DNA of 64,000 bases. Origin: Cyanobacteria bacterium REEB67 (lineage in GTDB: Bacteria; Cyanobacteriota; Vampirovibrionia; Obscuribacterales; Obscuribacteraceae). Both the position numbers and the translations under genes were made by a program. A model generated the notes under the pieces. The model made no database searches, was not told the DNA's origin, and saw nothing but the letters and a program-made list of their open reading frames with translations. Of the stretch, positions 19,477-28,950 are shown in pieces. Numbering within the stretch: position 1 is the stretch's first letter; the number at the start of each line of letters is the position of its first letter. The stretch lies in NCBI GenBank assembly GCA_018971775.1, contig JAGXAB010000012.1:1-64000 (forward strand). Reading direction: 5' to 3'.

Positions 19477-20811
19477 ATGTGTATGATATATGGCATGGAT
19501 TGGCAATTGAATAGTTTTAACGGGTCTGGCCCTGCCAGCCCCGAAAACGTCTCCCCTCTTCTTCCCGGAAGTGAGGCACCGCCGGCGATGCGAGCCCCGG
19601 TCGCCCGATTGAGGAGTGCTTTTGACACCGCCACCACCCGCGGTACGACTGATAAAAAACCTTTCCCGGGGGATTTGGCTCCCAGGCTGCAAGTAAAACA
19701 AGAAACCGCCAAGAGCCTCCCCAACGCCCGCGATATCCAGCTCCAGCAGAAATTTCGGGCTCGCTATCTACAGCCGTACATCTCTCACATCACCGTGGAG
19801 CGCGGTTTATCAGTCAATACCCAGGAAGCCTACCGCCGCGACCTGACATTTTTTTCCAACTGGTTTGCCGCCCGGGGCGCCATCGACGAAAGTCTAGGCC
19901 TGAAAATTTTGCGTCGCGACGTCACCATGTATTTGAGTTATCTCAGAGGCCATGGGCATGAGAGCTCATCACTGGCCAGGGTACTGGCCAGCTTGCGCGG
20001 TTGGTTTGTCTGGCTCAAGCACTTCAAATTGATCACCAACGATCCACTGGAAGGTTTCGAAAATCCGCACCGGCAAAAAAAACTGCCACTAGTGCTGACA
20101 CCGCAGGAGGTGCTGGCCATAATCGAAGCGGCCAGAGAACCTCGCGAAATAGCGATGATCGAGCTACTCTACAGCTCGGGCTTGCGTGTGTCCGAACTGG
20201 TCGGATTGAATATGAACGACATCAATCTCGGCCAGGGTTATTTGAAATGTCTGGGCAAAGGCTCAAAAGAGCGCATCGTGCCGGTCGGCTCGAAGGCTCA
20301 AGTAGTACTCGAAACTTATCTGGCCCTGCTCGAACAGGCTAAAGAAGAGCGTCTGACTGTAAAAGAAGAATCACCGCGCAAGAGACCGGGTCGGCCGCGC
20401 AAAATGCCACCGCTCGCCAAGACGAGCGCCCCGCTCAATCTGCCCGGCACGAGAAAGCGGCAGGCCATGCAAAACATGGCGCCCCTCTTTACCGATGAGC
20501 AGGGCAAGCGTCTTTCGCGTCTTGTCGTCTGGCAAATCATCAAGCGCCTGGCCAAAAAAGCGGGCATCACCAAAGATATTTCCCCCCACACCTTCCGGCA
20601 CTCCTTCGCCACCCATCTGCTTGAAAACGGTGCCGACCTTCGGGCCGTGCAGGAATTGCTCGGTCACGCCAATCTCGTTACAACCCAACTTTACACTCAT
20701 GTCTCCCGCGCCCATCTCAAAAACGCCTATGATCGCGCCCAGGGAAGCTTCGGACTTGGCTCCTCGGCCTTAATACAGTCACCCCCACCCGGCCCGATGC
20801 CGATAAAATAA
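19477..20811 (+). CDS. Tyrosine recombinase (XerC/XerD family) with N-terminal extension and internal basic insertion
   Basis: LYSSGLRVSELVGLNMNDI, GKGSKERIVPVG, HTFRHSFATHLLENGADLRAVQELLGHANLVTTQLYTHVS (R, H-x-x-R, H, Y catalytic set). Start could be 19477, 19483 or 19495. Confidence 0.92.
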   Translation: MCMIYGMDWQLNSFNGSGPASPENVSPLLPGSEAPPAMRAPVARLRSAFDTATTRGTTDKKPFPGDLAPRLQVKQETAKSLPNARDIQLQQKFRARYLQPYISHITVERGLSVNTQEAYRRDLTFFSNWFAARGAIDESLGLKILRRDVTMYLSYLRGHGHESSSLARVLASLRGWFVWLKHFKLITNDPLEGFENPHRQKKLPLVLTPQEVLAIIEAAREPREIAMIELLYSSGLRVSELVGLNMNDINLGQGYLKCLGKGSKERIVPVGSKAQVVLETYLALLEQAKEERLTVKEESPRKRPGRPRKMPPLAKTSAPLNLPGTRKRQAMQNMAPLFTDEQGKRLSRLVVWQIIKRLAKKAGITKDISPHTFRHSFATHLLENGADLRAVQELLGHANLVTTQLYTHVSRAHLKNAYDRAQGSFGLGSSALIQSPPPGPMPIK

Positions 20812-20846
20812 TAGGCCTTCCTCCGTTCTTTCGAGGCCTCCTGAAT

Positions 20847-22400
20847 TTGTTTGACCCGGCATCGACTGCTCGCTCCAAATCTATAGATAAATCCCGGCGC
20901 AAGGGCCCGCTCTTTTGCCTCAGCACTCTGACCATAGCAGTGTCGACTTTGGCCGCTAATTTGACGCTTGCAGCCGGAGCCCAGAGCCTGCCTGGCCGAG
21001 CGGGCCAATATCAAAATGACGCCCCTACTTATCAACGCTCGCGCGCTGAGCTGCCGGTTTACTATGCCACCACTCGCTTGAATGATGCCGGTCCTGGAGA
21101 TAGGCCTTGCTACGGCGGCGCTCGCCACCTTGATTTCGGTGAGGGTTCTACCGAATACGGCACGGCATTGATTACAGCGCCGGCGGGCTATCAAAGCATC
21201 TCCACCGCCCCCGATTGGGAACGACTGCGCTATCAAATGACAGCCGCCGACAACTATTTTGGCGTCGCTCCGATAACAGCGATTCGTCAAGATTCCCAGG
21301 CCGAATTTTATAAACGTATCGCCAATTTTCATGGCTTGATCGTCGTCTACGTGCATGGCTATGACATGCCCTTCGAAAGCGCCCTGCGCGAAATGGCCGA
21401 ACTGGTCCAGGAAATGCAGGCCCGCTCGCCTGGTCTGGCGATATTGCCGATTGCCTTCAGCTGGCCCTCTCCGGGCAACAAAGCAGCCTACAGCGGTGAC
21501 GAAGCCAGCCTGGAGTGGAGCGAAAAGCCCTTCCGCCAGATGATCAACCAGATCGTCAGGGTAAAGCCGGCGGACAGCAATCTCGACTTTGTCGCGCATT
21601 CGATGGGTTCACGCTATGCCTTCGCCTATGCGCAGGCCAAACACCCGCAGGAAGGACGCGAAGGCGAAGCCGAAACAAATGTCGTCCAGTTGCCTGGCCT
21701 GAGTGATCCCTCAGCTTCTAAGCCGCCCTTCCGCAATATTTTTCTCTCCTGCTCCGACGTCGACTGTCACACCGCCGAAGCGCGCAAGGAGTCGGTGCAG
21801 CGCTGCGTCAGCAATAAGGTCTATGTCTTTGTCAATGACAATGACGGTGCTCTCTTCAGCTCACAGATCCTGCACCAGGCACCGCGACTGGGGCGCCCCG
21901 TCGATCCCGGCTCGGCCGACAAAAACGCCGCTTTCAGCACGACAACGAACAGCATCATCGGCGGCTCACCAACGACCTTGTTTTCCGAGGCGGAAACTTT
22001 GCTCAGCGAAAAAGCGGTCAGCCTGTTTGGCCAGAAAGCGCGGGGCTTTGTCAATCAGCTCAGCTCCGGCGCCCAAACAGTGCTCGCTCTACCCAGTCAG
22101 GTCAGCCCCGAACAGAGCCCGGAAGTAACGGCCTGGCTCGCCCGCGATCCTTATTTGAGCCGCGACTGGGGCCCGAAGTCACGCCTGATCGACTCGACCG
22201 GTTTTATCACTCTCAATATGGGACACCGGCTGGCCTGGCCGCTTCTCGCCGGCTTGATGCTCGATCCTCCCCAGGACGCACCCTTCACTTTTGCTACTAT
22301 CAATAAGAAGCCTGACGCTGCCATGATGAAAGTGATGGGCGGCAGCCCCACATATCTTTACCGCTACGACCGCATCGACCTCTCCAGACTGCGCCCCTAG
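20847..22400 (+). CDS. Exported DUF900-type alpha/beta hydrolase
   Basis: VYYATTRLNDAGPGDRPCYGG...GLIVVYVHGYDMPFESALREMAELVQEM...LDFVAHSMGSRYAFAYA; signal-like N-terminus, TTG start. Confidence 0.85.
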   Translation: MFDPASTARSKSIDKSRRKGPLFCLSTLTIAVSTLAANLTLAAGAQSLPGRAGQYQNDAPTYQRSRAELPVYYATTRLNDAGPGDRPCYGGARHLDFGEGSTEYGTALITAPAGYQSISTAPDWERLRYQMTAADNYFGVAPITAIRQDSQAEFYKRIANFHGLIVVYVHGYDMPFESALREMAELVQEMQARSPGLAILPIAFSWPSPGNKAAYSGDEASLEWSEKPFRQMINQIVRVKPADSNLDFVAHSMGSRYAFAYAQAKHPQEGREGEAETNVVQLPGLSDPSASKPPFRNIFLSCSDVDCHTAEARKESVQRCVSNKVYVFVNDNDGALFSSQILHQAPRLGRPVDPGSADKNAAFSTTTNSIIGGSPTTLFSEAETLLSEKAVSLFGQKARGFVNQLSSGAQTVLALPSQVSPEQSPEVTAWLARDPYLSRDWGPKSRLIDSTGFITLNMGHRLAWPLLAGLMLDPPQDAPFTFATINKKPDAAMMKVMGGSPTYLYRYDRIDLSRLRP

Positions 22401-22573
22401 CCTAGTGTGAACAAAGATTAATCGACGGTAAGCCAGGAACGGCCGGCGCATGAGATACTTTATTATCTGATCTAGCCGACTTCAGGCCCTGGGTCCAGGG
22501 GCATTACGTGCACGGACCGAAGCCAAATGTTCGGAGATCTCGTTCTAGCTAAAAATTATAGGTTAACTATTAA

Positions 22574-23980
22574 ATGAGTCGAAGCAAGGTAGAGGGCACA
22601 AAAATTGCCCAGGCCGCCAAGGACCTCAACGTCACCTCAGTCACGATAAGACGTTACATCCAAGAGTTTGATATCGAAACAGCCACCGACGAAAACGGCA
22701 TTAAAGTATTGCCGGTACAGGCGCTCGCTGAATTGCAAGAAATCCGCAAGCTCAAGGAAGATGGTCTGACCAATCCAAAAGTACTGGAACATCTCGAAGA
22801 GATGCGCACCAGGAAGTCGGAAAAGCCGGAAAAAGAAGTGAAGGGTAAAGGCAAAGCGACTCGCATTGCCAAGCCGGCCGCCAAATCCAAAGCCAAAGCC
22901 GTCGCCGAAGAAAGCGATGACGATGAAGACGAGGAAGAGGAAGAAGAAGTCCGCAAGCCCGCCGCCAAATTCAAAGAAGAGGCGCGCTCCAAAGCCAAAG
23001 CCAGAGGCGGCAAAGCAGCGGCAAAACAATTAGCCGATGATGACGAAAGCGATGCCGTTGAAGCAGCGCCCCGTTCGAGATCGACCGGTAGAGCGGCAGC
23101 AGCTCTGCGTTCGACCGACAACGATGACGCCCCCGAAAGCGAAGGCGACAACGACGCAGAAAACGGAGAAGGGTCCGAAGGCGAAGGCCTCGGCGATGGA
23201 GATGGCTCGGAGCGCTCCAAGCACACACTCGTCTGCCAGACCTGCAGCAAGACCTTCGAACATATGAATCCGCGTTTGAGAGATTGTCTCGATTGCTATC
23301 GCGCCAAGCGCAAAGAAAGACGTCGTGGTGGCGACAAACACAAAAACGTCATCCAAAATCCGATTGCTCAGCAAGTGGTCAACAAGGCTCAACAGGCAGC
23401 TCTGCCTGCCGCTCAGGGCAATGGCGCCAGTGCGGCTCCGGCAGCGCTTTCCGGCAACGGTGGACGCGAAGGTCGACCGGCCAGAGAGCCCCGCGAGTAT
23501 AAGGATAGAGAAGATAAAGCAGTCAACTTCGGCGTGCAGGGTGAACCCCGCGAACCGATGCGCGATCCCCGCGACGTAAGAGAACCGAGAGAACCTCGTG
23601 AATCTCGCGAGCCCAGAGAAGTGCGCGAACCGAGAGAAGCTCGCGACTTCAGAGATCGCGAACCGAGAGAAAGAGTAGCCGCCGCCTCGGCTGCCCCGCG
23701 TCATTCATCGCCTCAGCAGGATCAACCGACCGCCTGGGCGCAGATGCAAAAGCCGGTGCGCTCATATCGTAAGGCAATCGAAGAAACAAGGCTGATCACA
23801 GGCTCGCTCAAGCGCCGCCTGGAAAGACCGGATCTGCCCGAAGGCGAAAGACGCTGGCTGGAGCAAATCTATGCTTATCAGTTGATCCTGCACCAGGGTT
23901 GGAGACATCTCTCCGAATACAAATCGGGCAGCCCGAGCCAGGCCAAGCAACAACAGCAAGCTCAAGAAGAAGCCAACTAA
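22574..23980 (+). CDS. MerR-like HTH N-terminus, acidic/basic low-complexity, CxxC zinc ribbon and RE-rich repeat protein
   Basis: AQAAKDLNVTSVTIRRYIQEFDIE; DDDEDEEEEEEV; LVCQTCSKTFEHMNPRLRDCLDCYRAKRKERRRGG; REPREPRESREPREVREPREARDFRDREPRERV. Confidence 0.75.
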   Translation: MSRSKVEGTKIAQAAKDLNVTSVTIRRYIQEFDIETATDENGIKVLPVQALAELQEIRKLKEDGLTNPKVLEHLEEMRTRKSEKPEKEVKGKGKATRIAKPAAKSKAKAVAEESDDDEDEEEEEEVRKPAAKFKEEARSKAKARGGKAAAKQLADDDESDAVEAAPRSRSTGRAAAALRSTDNDDAPESEGDNDAENGEGSEGEGLGDGDGSERSKHTLVCQTCSKTFEHMNPRLRDCLDCYRAKRKERRRGGDKHKNVIQNPIAQQVVNKAQQAALPAAQGNGASAAPAALSGNGGREGRPAREPREYKDREDKAVNFGVQGEPREPMRDPRDVREPREPRESREPREVREPREARDFRDREPRERVAAASAAPRHSSPQQDQPTAWAQMQKPVRSYRKAIEETRLITGSLKRRLERPDLPEGERRWLEQIYAYQLILHQGWRHLSEYKSGSPSQAKQQQQAQEEAN

Positions 23981-23994
23981 AGCTAAATAAAAGT

Positions 23995-25029
23995 CTAAAA
24001 GGGCTCCGGTAGCTCTTTTGGCAAAACAGGTTGACCGCCGCTGCGACCGGTCGGAAACTGCAATGCTGTTGGGTCAGCTTGCAAACCACCGGCGCTGGCG
24101 TTGGCACCACTATTGGTACCGGGCATACTAACGGACTGAGCGGTACTCGGACCGGATGGCCCCACCGCTGGTGGCACGATCGGAGCAACCATTTTGGTCA
24201 GATCGAGGGTGCGATTGACGCGCACTGGTACCAGTGTATCTTTTTTGATCTCAAACTCCGGGCCTCGATTGCGCAGCGACATGCCGAGCCCGGAGCCATT
24301 ACCGAATGATCCGAACATCGAAGAGAGCTGTTGACCGTATTGTTTGATGCCAAAGCCAGAGCCGACCACTTTCGGCGGCTTTTTCTGAATGGCGGCCGGA
24401 TTGTGATCGAGCTGCCCGCCGAAGGGCATCGATCTGCCGTCGGGGAAAACAAGGGTGGTCAGGCCAATAGACATGTTACCGGGCATCCCCATGCCATTGC
24501 TCGAGCGTGCCCGGGTGACAGAAACGACAGTGCCGACGATGCGTGCATTGCGCGGAATCACTTCATTACCATTTAGAAAGAAACCGTCCTTGAGTACAAT
24601 CGAGAAAAGATCGCCGACTTCCGATTTGTGCGAAGAAAGGTCGTCATTGAGCGTACCGGTCAGGACGGTGCCGGCCGGAATGCGCGTGCTGAGCAATTGC
24701 TGGATGATACTGTTCGAGCCCTGGCCGACAGGGAAATTGGGAGCCCCGGTCGCCGCTCCGTAACCAGCACCGGTGCCGGGTATGCCGCCACCGATCGGAG
24801 CGCCGCCCTTGTTTAGATCGGCGAAGGGATTGTTGGCCGGCTGCTGCAAAAAGCCGGAGGTAATGGGTCCACTCGGCGCCGGGCCGGCCGGATTTTGCAT
24901 CTGATAGGCTTCACGGGCGGCCGCCGGCAAAGCCAGACTGAGGCAGCCCAGGGCTAAAAAACTAGTGGCAAAAATCGCCAGCCGGTCGGTCAAAGTCACG
25001 TCTATCCCTTTCAGCTTGCCTGTTTCCAA
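23995..25029 (-). CDS. Exported hypothetical protein with VirB10/TrbI-like segment
   Basis: Signal peptide, Gly/Pro-rich region, then IPAGTVLTGTLNDDLSSHKSEVGDLFSIVLKDGFFLNGNEVIPRNARIVGTVVSV. Confidence 0.65.
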   Translation of the reverse strand: METGKLKGIDVTLTDRLAIFATSFLALGCLSLALPAAAREAYQMQNPAGPAPSGPITSGFLQQPANNPFADLNKGGAPIGGGIPGTGAGYGAATGAPNFPVGQGSNSIIQQLLSTRIPAGTVLTGTLNDDLSSHKSEVGDLFSIVLKDGFFLNGNEVIPRNARIVGTVVSVTRARSSNGMGMPGNMSIGLTTLVFPDGRSMPFGGQLDHNPAAIQKKPPKVVGSGFGIKQYGQQLSSMFGSFGNGSGLGMSLRNRGPEFEIKKDTLVPVRVNRTLDLTKMVAPIVPPAVGPSGPSTAQSVSMPGTNSGANASAGGLQADPTALQFPTGRSGGQPVLPKELPEPF

Positions 25030-25245
25030 TCGTCGAACACCGGAGAGATCTTCTCTTGAAATGTTCTTTGACCCCTATTCTATGTTGATTACAAGCAATT
25101 AGGCAAATAATTCTAAATAGAAAGCATGGGAAGAATACGCTCACACGCCTCGTGGTGCTAAGATCGGCAATCCCGACGAATCGGGTAGCAAGTACAGGAA
25201 GCACTTCAAAAAGCTTCTTGTCCCTTGCCTGCACAGCAGGACGTT

Positions 25246-25590
25246 ATGACCAAAGGGGATAAAGCATTGGCTGAATCTAAAAAACACAATAACTACGAAG
25301 TAGTTTTCATAATCAGACCAAACCTCGATGAAGACGCCGTGGACCGCACGGTTGCTACAGTCGAAGAGTTTGTCAAGGCTCAAGGTGGAACGATCACCAC
25401 CATTGATAAAAAAGGCCGTAAGAGACTGGCCTATGAAGTAGACAAGATGCGTGACGGCTACTATGTAGTGATGAACTACAAAGGTGCGCCCGAAGCAGTT
25501 GCTCCTCTGAAGAGAATGATGACTCTTTCCGAAGACGTCATGCGCTCCCTGGTGGTTTTCCTGGAGCCGGAAATGGTCGGCAAATCCTAA
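25246..25590 (+). CDS. rpsF: 30S ribosomal protein S6
   Basis: NYEVVFIIRPNLDEDAVDRTVATVEEFVKAQGGTITTIDKKGRKRLAYEVDKMRDGYYVVMNY; next to ssb and rpsR. Confidence 0.95.
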   Translation: MTKGDKALAESKKHNNYEVVFIIRPNLDEDAVDRTVATVEEFVKAQGGTITTIDKKGRKRLAYEVDKMRDGYYVVMNYKGAPEAVAPLKRMMTLSEDVMRSLVVFLEPEMVGKS

Positions 25591-25643
25591 TCCAATTAGG
25601 TCCCGATCAACCGCTTTAGTTAACCCTAAATGGAAGGTGCGCT

Positions 25644-26117
25644 ATGAGTTTGAGCAAAATTGTCATATCCGGACGGGTAGTGAAAGCGCCCGAAAAGCGC
25701 TTTACGCCTAACAACAATGTGGCCGTCACCGAATTCACAATCGGCGTTGATTCTCCCAATCGTCAAGATGGCAGCGTCGACACCAATTTTGTCAAGGTAA
25801 TCACCTGGAGAGATCTCGCCGAGCGTTGCGCTAACGAGCTCAAAAAAGGTGATCTGGTCGCCGTTGATGGGCGCTTGCAAATCAATAACTACACCAATGC
25901 CGAAGGTCAAAAACGGCGTGATGTGGAAATTGATGCTTCTAGTGTCGAAAATCTTTCCCAGACCGTCGCCACCGGCAGATCCGCTGCCGCCGAAGGAGAA
26001 GGCGAGAAAAAGCTGGCCCCCGTTGCCAGCAGCAAACCAGCCAAAGGCGGAGCAAAAACTGCCGAGCCCGAAGACCTGGACGCCATCTTCTCTTCCGAAG
26101 ACGAAATACCCTTTTAA
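25644..26117 (+). CDS. ssb: Single-stranded DNA-binding protein
   Basis: OB-fold SSB sequence and C-terminal acidic tail ending DEIPF. Confidence 0.95.
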   Translation: MSLSKIVISGRVVKAPEKRFTPNNNVAVTEFTIGVDSPNRQDGSVDTNFVKVITWRDLAERCANELKKGDLVAVDGRLQINNYTNAEGQKRRDVEIDASSVENLSQTVATGRSAAAEGEGEKKLAPVASSKPAKGGAKTAEPEDLDAIFSSEDEIPF

Positions 26118-26140
26118 ATTGAGATTAAGGAGCTACTTAC

Positions 26141-26383
26141 ATGGTTAGAATGTCCCAGGATTCAGCCCCACCGCGTCGTCGCAAGACCTGCGGATTTTGC
26201 GCTGACAAAGTCGATTTCATTGATTACAAAGACCCGAACCGTCTCAAAAAGTTTGTAACGGAACGCGGCAAAATTTTGCCCAGAAGAATCAGCGGCAATT
26301 GCGCCAAGCACCAGAGATCGCTCACGGTAGCGATCAAGCGCGCCCGCGATATCGCCCTCATGCCCTACATGGCAGAAGGCTAA
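26141..26383 (+). CDS. rpsR: 30S ribosomal protein S18
   Basis: [60 protein letters not shown]. Confidence 0.96.
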   Translation: MVRMSQDSAPPRRRKTCGFCADKVDFIDYKDPNRLKKFVTERGKILPRRISGNCAKHQRSLTVAIKRARDIALMPYMAEG

Positions 26384-26509
26384 ATCAGGGTGCTACGACC
26401 CGCTATTGCAGATTAGATCTGGCGATTTGTGGCAAATAACCTTTGACGCTTCAAAGTAGAAACAAAATAGAAATTACTTTGCCGCTGTTGTAAGATTATT
26501 TGTCATCGC

Positions 26510-26592
26510 GCCGAAGTGGTGAAATGGCAAACACGCTACGTTCAGGGCGTAGTGAGCGCAAGCTCTTGAGGGTTCAAGTCCCTCCTTCGGCA
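26510..26592 (+). tRNA. tRNA-Leu (anticodon CAG)
   Basis: GCCGAAG/CTTCGGC acceptor stem with discriminator A; anticodon arm CTACG-TTCAGGG-CGTAG; long variable arm; T arm GGGTTCAAGTCCC. Confidence 0.95.
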
Positions 26593-26656
26593 AATCTTTC
26601 GCCAATCCGCGACAATAACGCGACAATAAAAGTAAGTAGAAAATCATGAGGTACGC

Positions 26657-27220
26657 TTGAGCACAAACGATCCCCGCCGTCCGGACGCTAGACGGGAACT
26701 TCCCCCTCTCAACGAGCGCATTCGCGATCGTGAAGTAAGACTGATTGGAGAGGACGGCAGCCAACTTGGGATCGTGCCAACGCGTGAAGCGCTCACTACT
26801 GCTCGTGACAAAGGCCTCGACCTGCTCCTAGTCCAACCAGATGCCAACCCGCCGGTTGCTCGCATCCTCGATTACGGTCGCTTCAAATTCGAAAACGAGA
26901 AAAAAGCTCGTGAGAGTAAGAAGAAGCAACATATCCAGGATGTGAAAGAGATTAAGATGCGTTACAAGATTGAAGACCATGATTTTCAGGTCAAATTGCG
27001 TGCCGCCCAGAAGTTTCTTTCAGAAGGCGACAAAATCAAGGTATTGACGCTCCTGCGCGGCCGCGAGCTGCAACATGCCGACATGGCAATCAACCTGCAA
27101 AGTCGCTTCGCCGACGAGCTCAAAGATTTAGGTTTGATTGACAAAGAAGCTAAACTCGAAGGCAAGAGTGTTATCATGATTCTCGCTCCCCTCCCGTCGA
27201 GGGGCAGACCTGCGTCTTAA
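26657..27220 (+). CDS. infC: Translation initiation factor IF-3
   Basis: LNERIRDREVRLIGEDGSQLGIVPTREAL...DLLLVQPDANPPVARILDYGRFKFENEKK; TTG start. Confidence 0.97.
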   Translation: MSTNDPRRPDARRELPPLNERIRDREVRLIGEDGSQLGIVPTREALTTARDKGLDLLLVQPDANPPVARILDYGRFKFENEKKARESKKKQHIQDVKEIKMRYKIEDHDFQVKLRAAQKFLSEGDKIKVLTLLRGRELQHADMAINLQSRFADELKDLGLIDKEAKLEGKSVIMILAPLPSRGRPAS

Positions 27221-27288
27221 CCCGAGTTTATAAAACTCCAAGGTTGAGAAGTCGGTCATCTTTTTTAGTTTATTGACTGGACACGACA

Positions 27289-27498
27289 ATGCCCAAAATG
27301 AAAACCAACAAAGCTGCTGCTCGCCGCTTCAAAATCACCGGTACCGGTAAGATTTTGCGCAGGCAAGCCGGCACGCGCCACTTGAACGAGTGGATGAAAG
27401 CTAACAAAAAACGCAACTTGCGTGGTACCGCAGCCGTTCACCCGGATGTGGAAGCGCATGTTCTGTCGATGTTCCCTTATCGCAAATACATTACCTAA
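27289..27498 (+). CDS. rpmI: 50S ribosomal protein L35
   Basis: MPKMKTNKAAARRFKITGTGKILRRQAGTRH. Confidence 0.95.
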   Translation: MPKMKTNKAAARRFKITGTGKILRRQAGTRHLNEWMKANKKRNLRGTAAVHPDVEAHVLSMFPYRKYIT

Positions 27499-27620
27499 GC
27501 TCCAGGGCTTCTGGTAAGACAATCAAACAGCCACGTCTGCACTATACCGGTCTAAGGGAACTCCTCTCCGACGACAGGCGCAGATAGGCAATCACCCATA
27601 TCTTCGAAGAAGGAGAAGAA

Positions 27621-28022
27621 ATGCCCAGGGTAAAACGAGGCAATGTCCTCCAAAAACGCCACAAGAAGATCCTCAAGTTCGCTAAAGGCTTCCGTGGTTC
27701 AAAATCAAATCTTTTCATCGCCGCCAACCAGGCGATCATGCAGGCCTGGAAAAACGCTTACCGGGATCGCCGTAAGAGGAAGCGTGATTTCAGAAGTCTC
27801 TGGATCACCAGAATCAACGCAGCGGCTCGCCAGCACGGCCTGAGCTACAGCTTGTTGATGAATGGCTTGAAGCACGCCAATATCGAAGTCAACCGTAAGA
27901 TGTTGGCCGAACTGGCTGTCAATAACAGAGAAGCTTTCGCAGCCTTGGCCACCACAGCCAAAGCCAACCTCGCTCACCACGCACCGAAAAAAATTCCGAT
28001 GCGTGAGACTGTTAAAGCCTAG
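27621..28022 (+). CDS. rplT: 50S ribosomal protein L20
   Basis: [70 protein letters not shown]. Confidence 0.97.
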   Translation: MPRVKRGNVLQKRHKKILKFAKGFRGSKSNLFIAANQAIMQAWKNAYRDRRKRKRDFRSLWITRINAAARQHGLSYSLLMNGLKHANIEVNRKMLAELAVNNREAFAALATTAKANLAHHAPKKIPMRETVKA

Positions 28023-28026
28023 AGCT

Positions 28027-28899
28027 GTGCAATTCAACAACATCACATCTGCACACAATCCACTTCTTAAGAACATTCGCTCTCTTCAGGAGCGCTCAGC
28101 CCGGCATAAAGCCGGGCTGTTCTTATTAGAAGGCGAAAAAATGTTCCTCGAAGCGGTCAGTCGCGGCGTCGAGATCGACGCCATCGTAATGGAAGATGTC
28201 TTCTATGAAAAAGGACTGAGCCCGGCCCTCGAACAGGTCTTCTCCGATTACGAAGACAGCCTGGGGGCAAAAAAGGAAGCGGCTGGCATTCTCCCCAGCG
28301 ATATAAACATCGTCTGGTCCGGTTTTTTCAAACATCTGATCACGACGGCGACGAGCTGCGGCATGGTCGCTACCGGCGTCCAGATCGAAGCGACTATCGA
28401 TAATGTCCTGGAGGATTGCCGCCGGCGCAAAGCGGAAGGCTTGCCGAGCACCGTCGTCATTTTGGAAGGGATTCAAGATCCGGGCAATCTCGGCACGATT
28501 ATTCGGAGCGCCCTGGCCTTCGAAGCCTCCGGCGTGATTTTGACCAAGGGGACGGTCGATCCCTACAACCCTAAGGTGGTCCGCTCGGCCATGGGCGCAC
28601 TGTTCGACATACCGGTGGTACTGGACGCAAGTCTTCAAGATACGGTGGCCATGCTCAAAGCAGAAGGCTTCTCTGTTTGCGCCCTCAATCCGGAAGCAGA
28701 GCAGAGCTTGAGCCAGGCTAAACTGCCAAGCGATCTGGTCCTGCTCCTCGGCAATGAAGGTGCGGGCCTCAGTCAGACCGCCACGGCCCTGGCCGATCTC
28801 GACTTGAAAATCAATATCAGTCCCTTGATCGAATCGCTCAATGTGTCGATCGCTGCTGCCGTCGTGCTCTTTCATCTGGCCAACGACAAGAACAGGTAA
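28027..28899 (+). CDS. TrmH/SpoU-family RNA methyltransferase
   Basis: ITSAHNPLLKNIRSLQERSARHKAGLFLLEGEKMFLEA...VVILEGIQDPGNLGTIIRSALAF...LLLGNEGAGLS...LNVSIAAAVVLFHLA. Probable GTG start. Confidence 0.92.
   Translation: MQFNNITSAHNPLLKNIRSLQERSARHKAGLFLLEGEKMFLEAVSRGVEIDAIVMEDVFYEKGLSPALEQVFSDYEDSLGAKKEAAGILPSDINIVWSGFFKHLITTATSCGMVATGVQIEATIDNVLEDCRRRKAEGLPSTVVILEGIQDPGNLGTIIRSALAFEASGVILTKGTVDPYNPKVVRSAMGALFDIPVVLDASLQDTVAMLKAEGFSVCALNPEAEQSLSQAKLPSDLVLLLGNEGAGLSQTATALADLDLKINISPLIESLNVSIAAAVVLFHLANDKNR
28097..28119 (+). promoter_or_regulatory. Perfect GC-rich hairpin followed by a U-rich stretch inside the trmH-family ORF
   Basis: CAGCCCGGC-ataaa-GCCGGGCTG-ttcttatt, 75 nt after the rplT stop. 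Confidence 0.6.
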
Positions 28900-28950
28900 A
28901 GAGCAAAGCACCTCATTTATAAAGCTTGACCCTTGCTAAAATGAGAGGCA

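Noticed and set aside
19477-20811. Integrative element or prophage boundary signalled by the tyrosine recombinase
   Set aside because: No attachment repeats, phage genes or excisionase nearby; the recombinase looks like a chromosomal Xer.
22637-23704. Several minus-strand Ser/Phe-rich ORFs opposite the zinc-ribbon gene
   Set aside because: Low-complexity shadows of GAA/GAC/AAA-rich coding on the plus strand.
26510-26592. tRNA-Leu as an integration site for a mobile element
   Set aside because: It lies within a conserved ribosomal/IF3 neighbourhood with no integrase or 3'-end duplication seen nearby.
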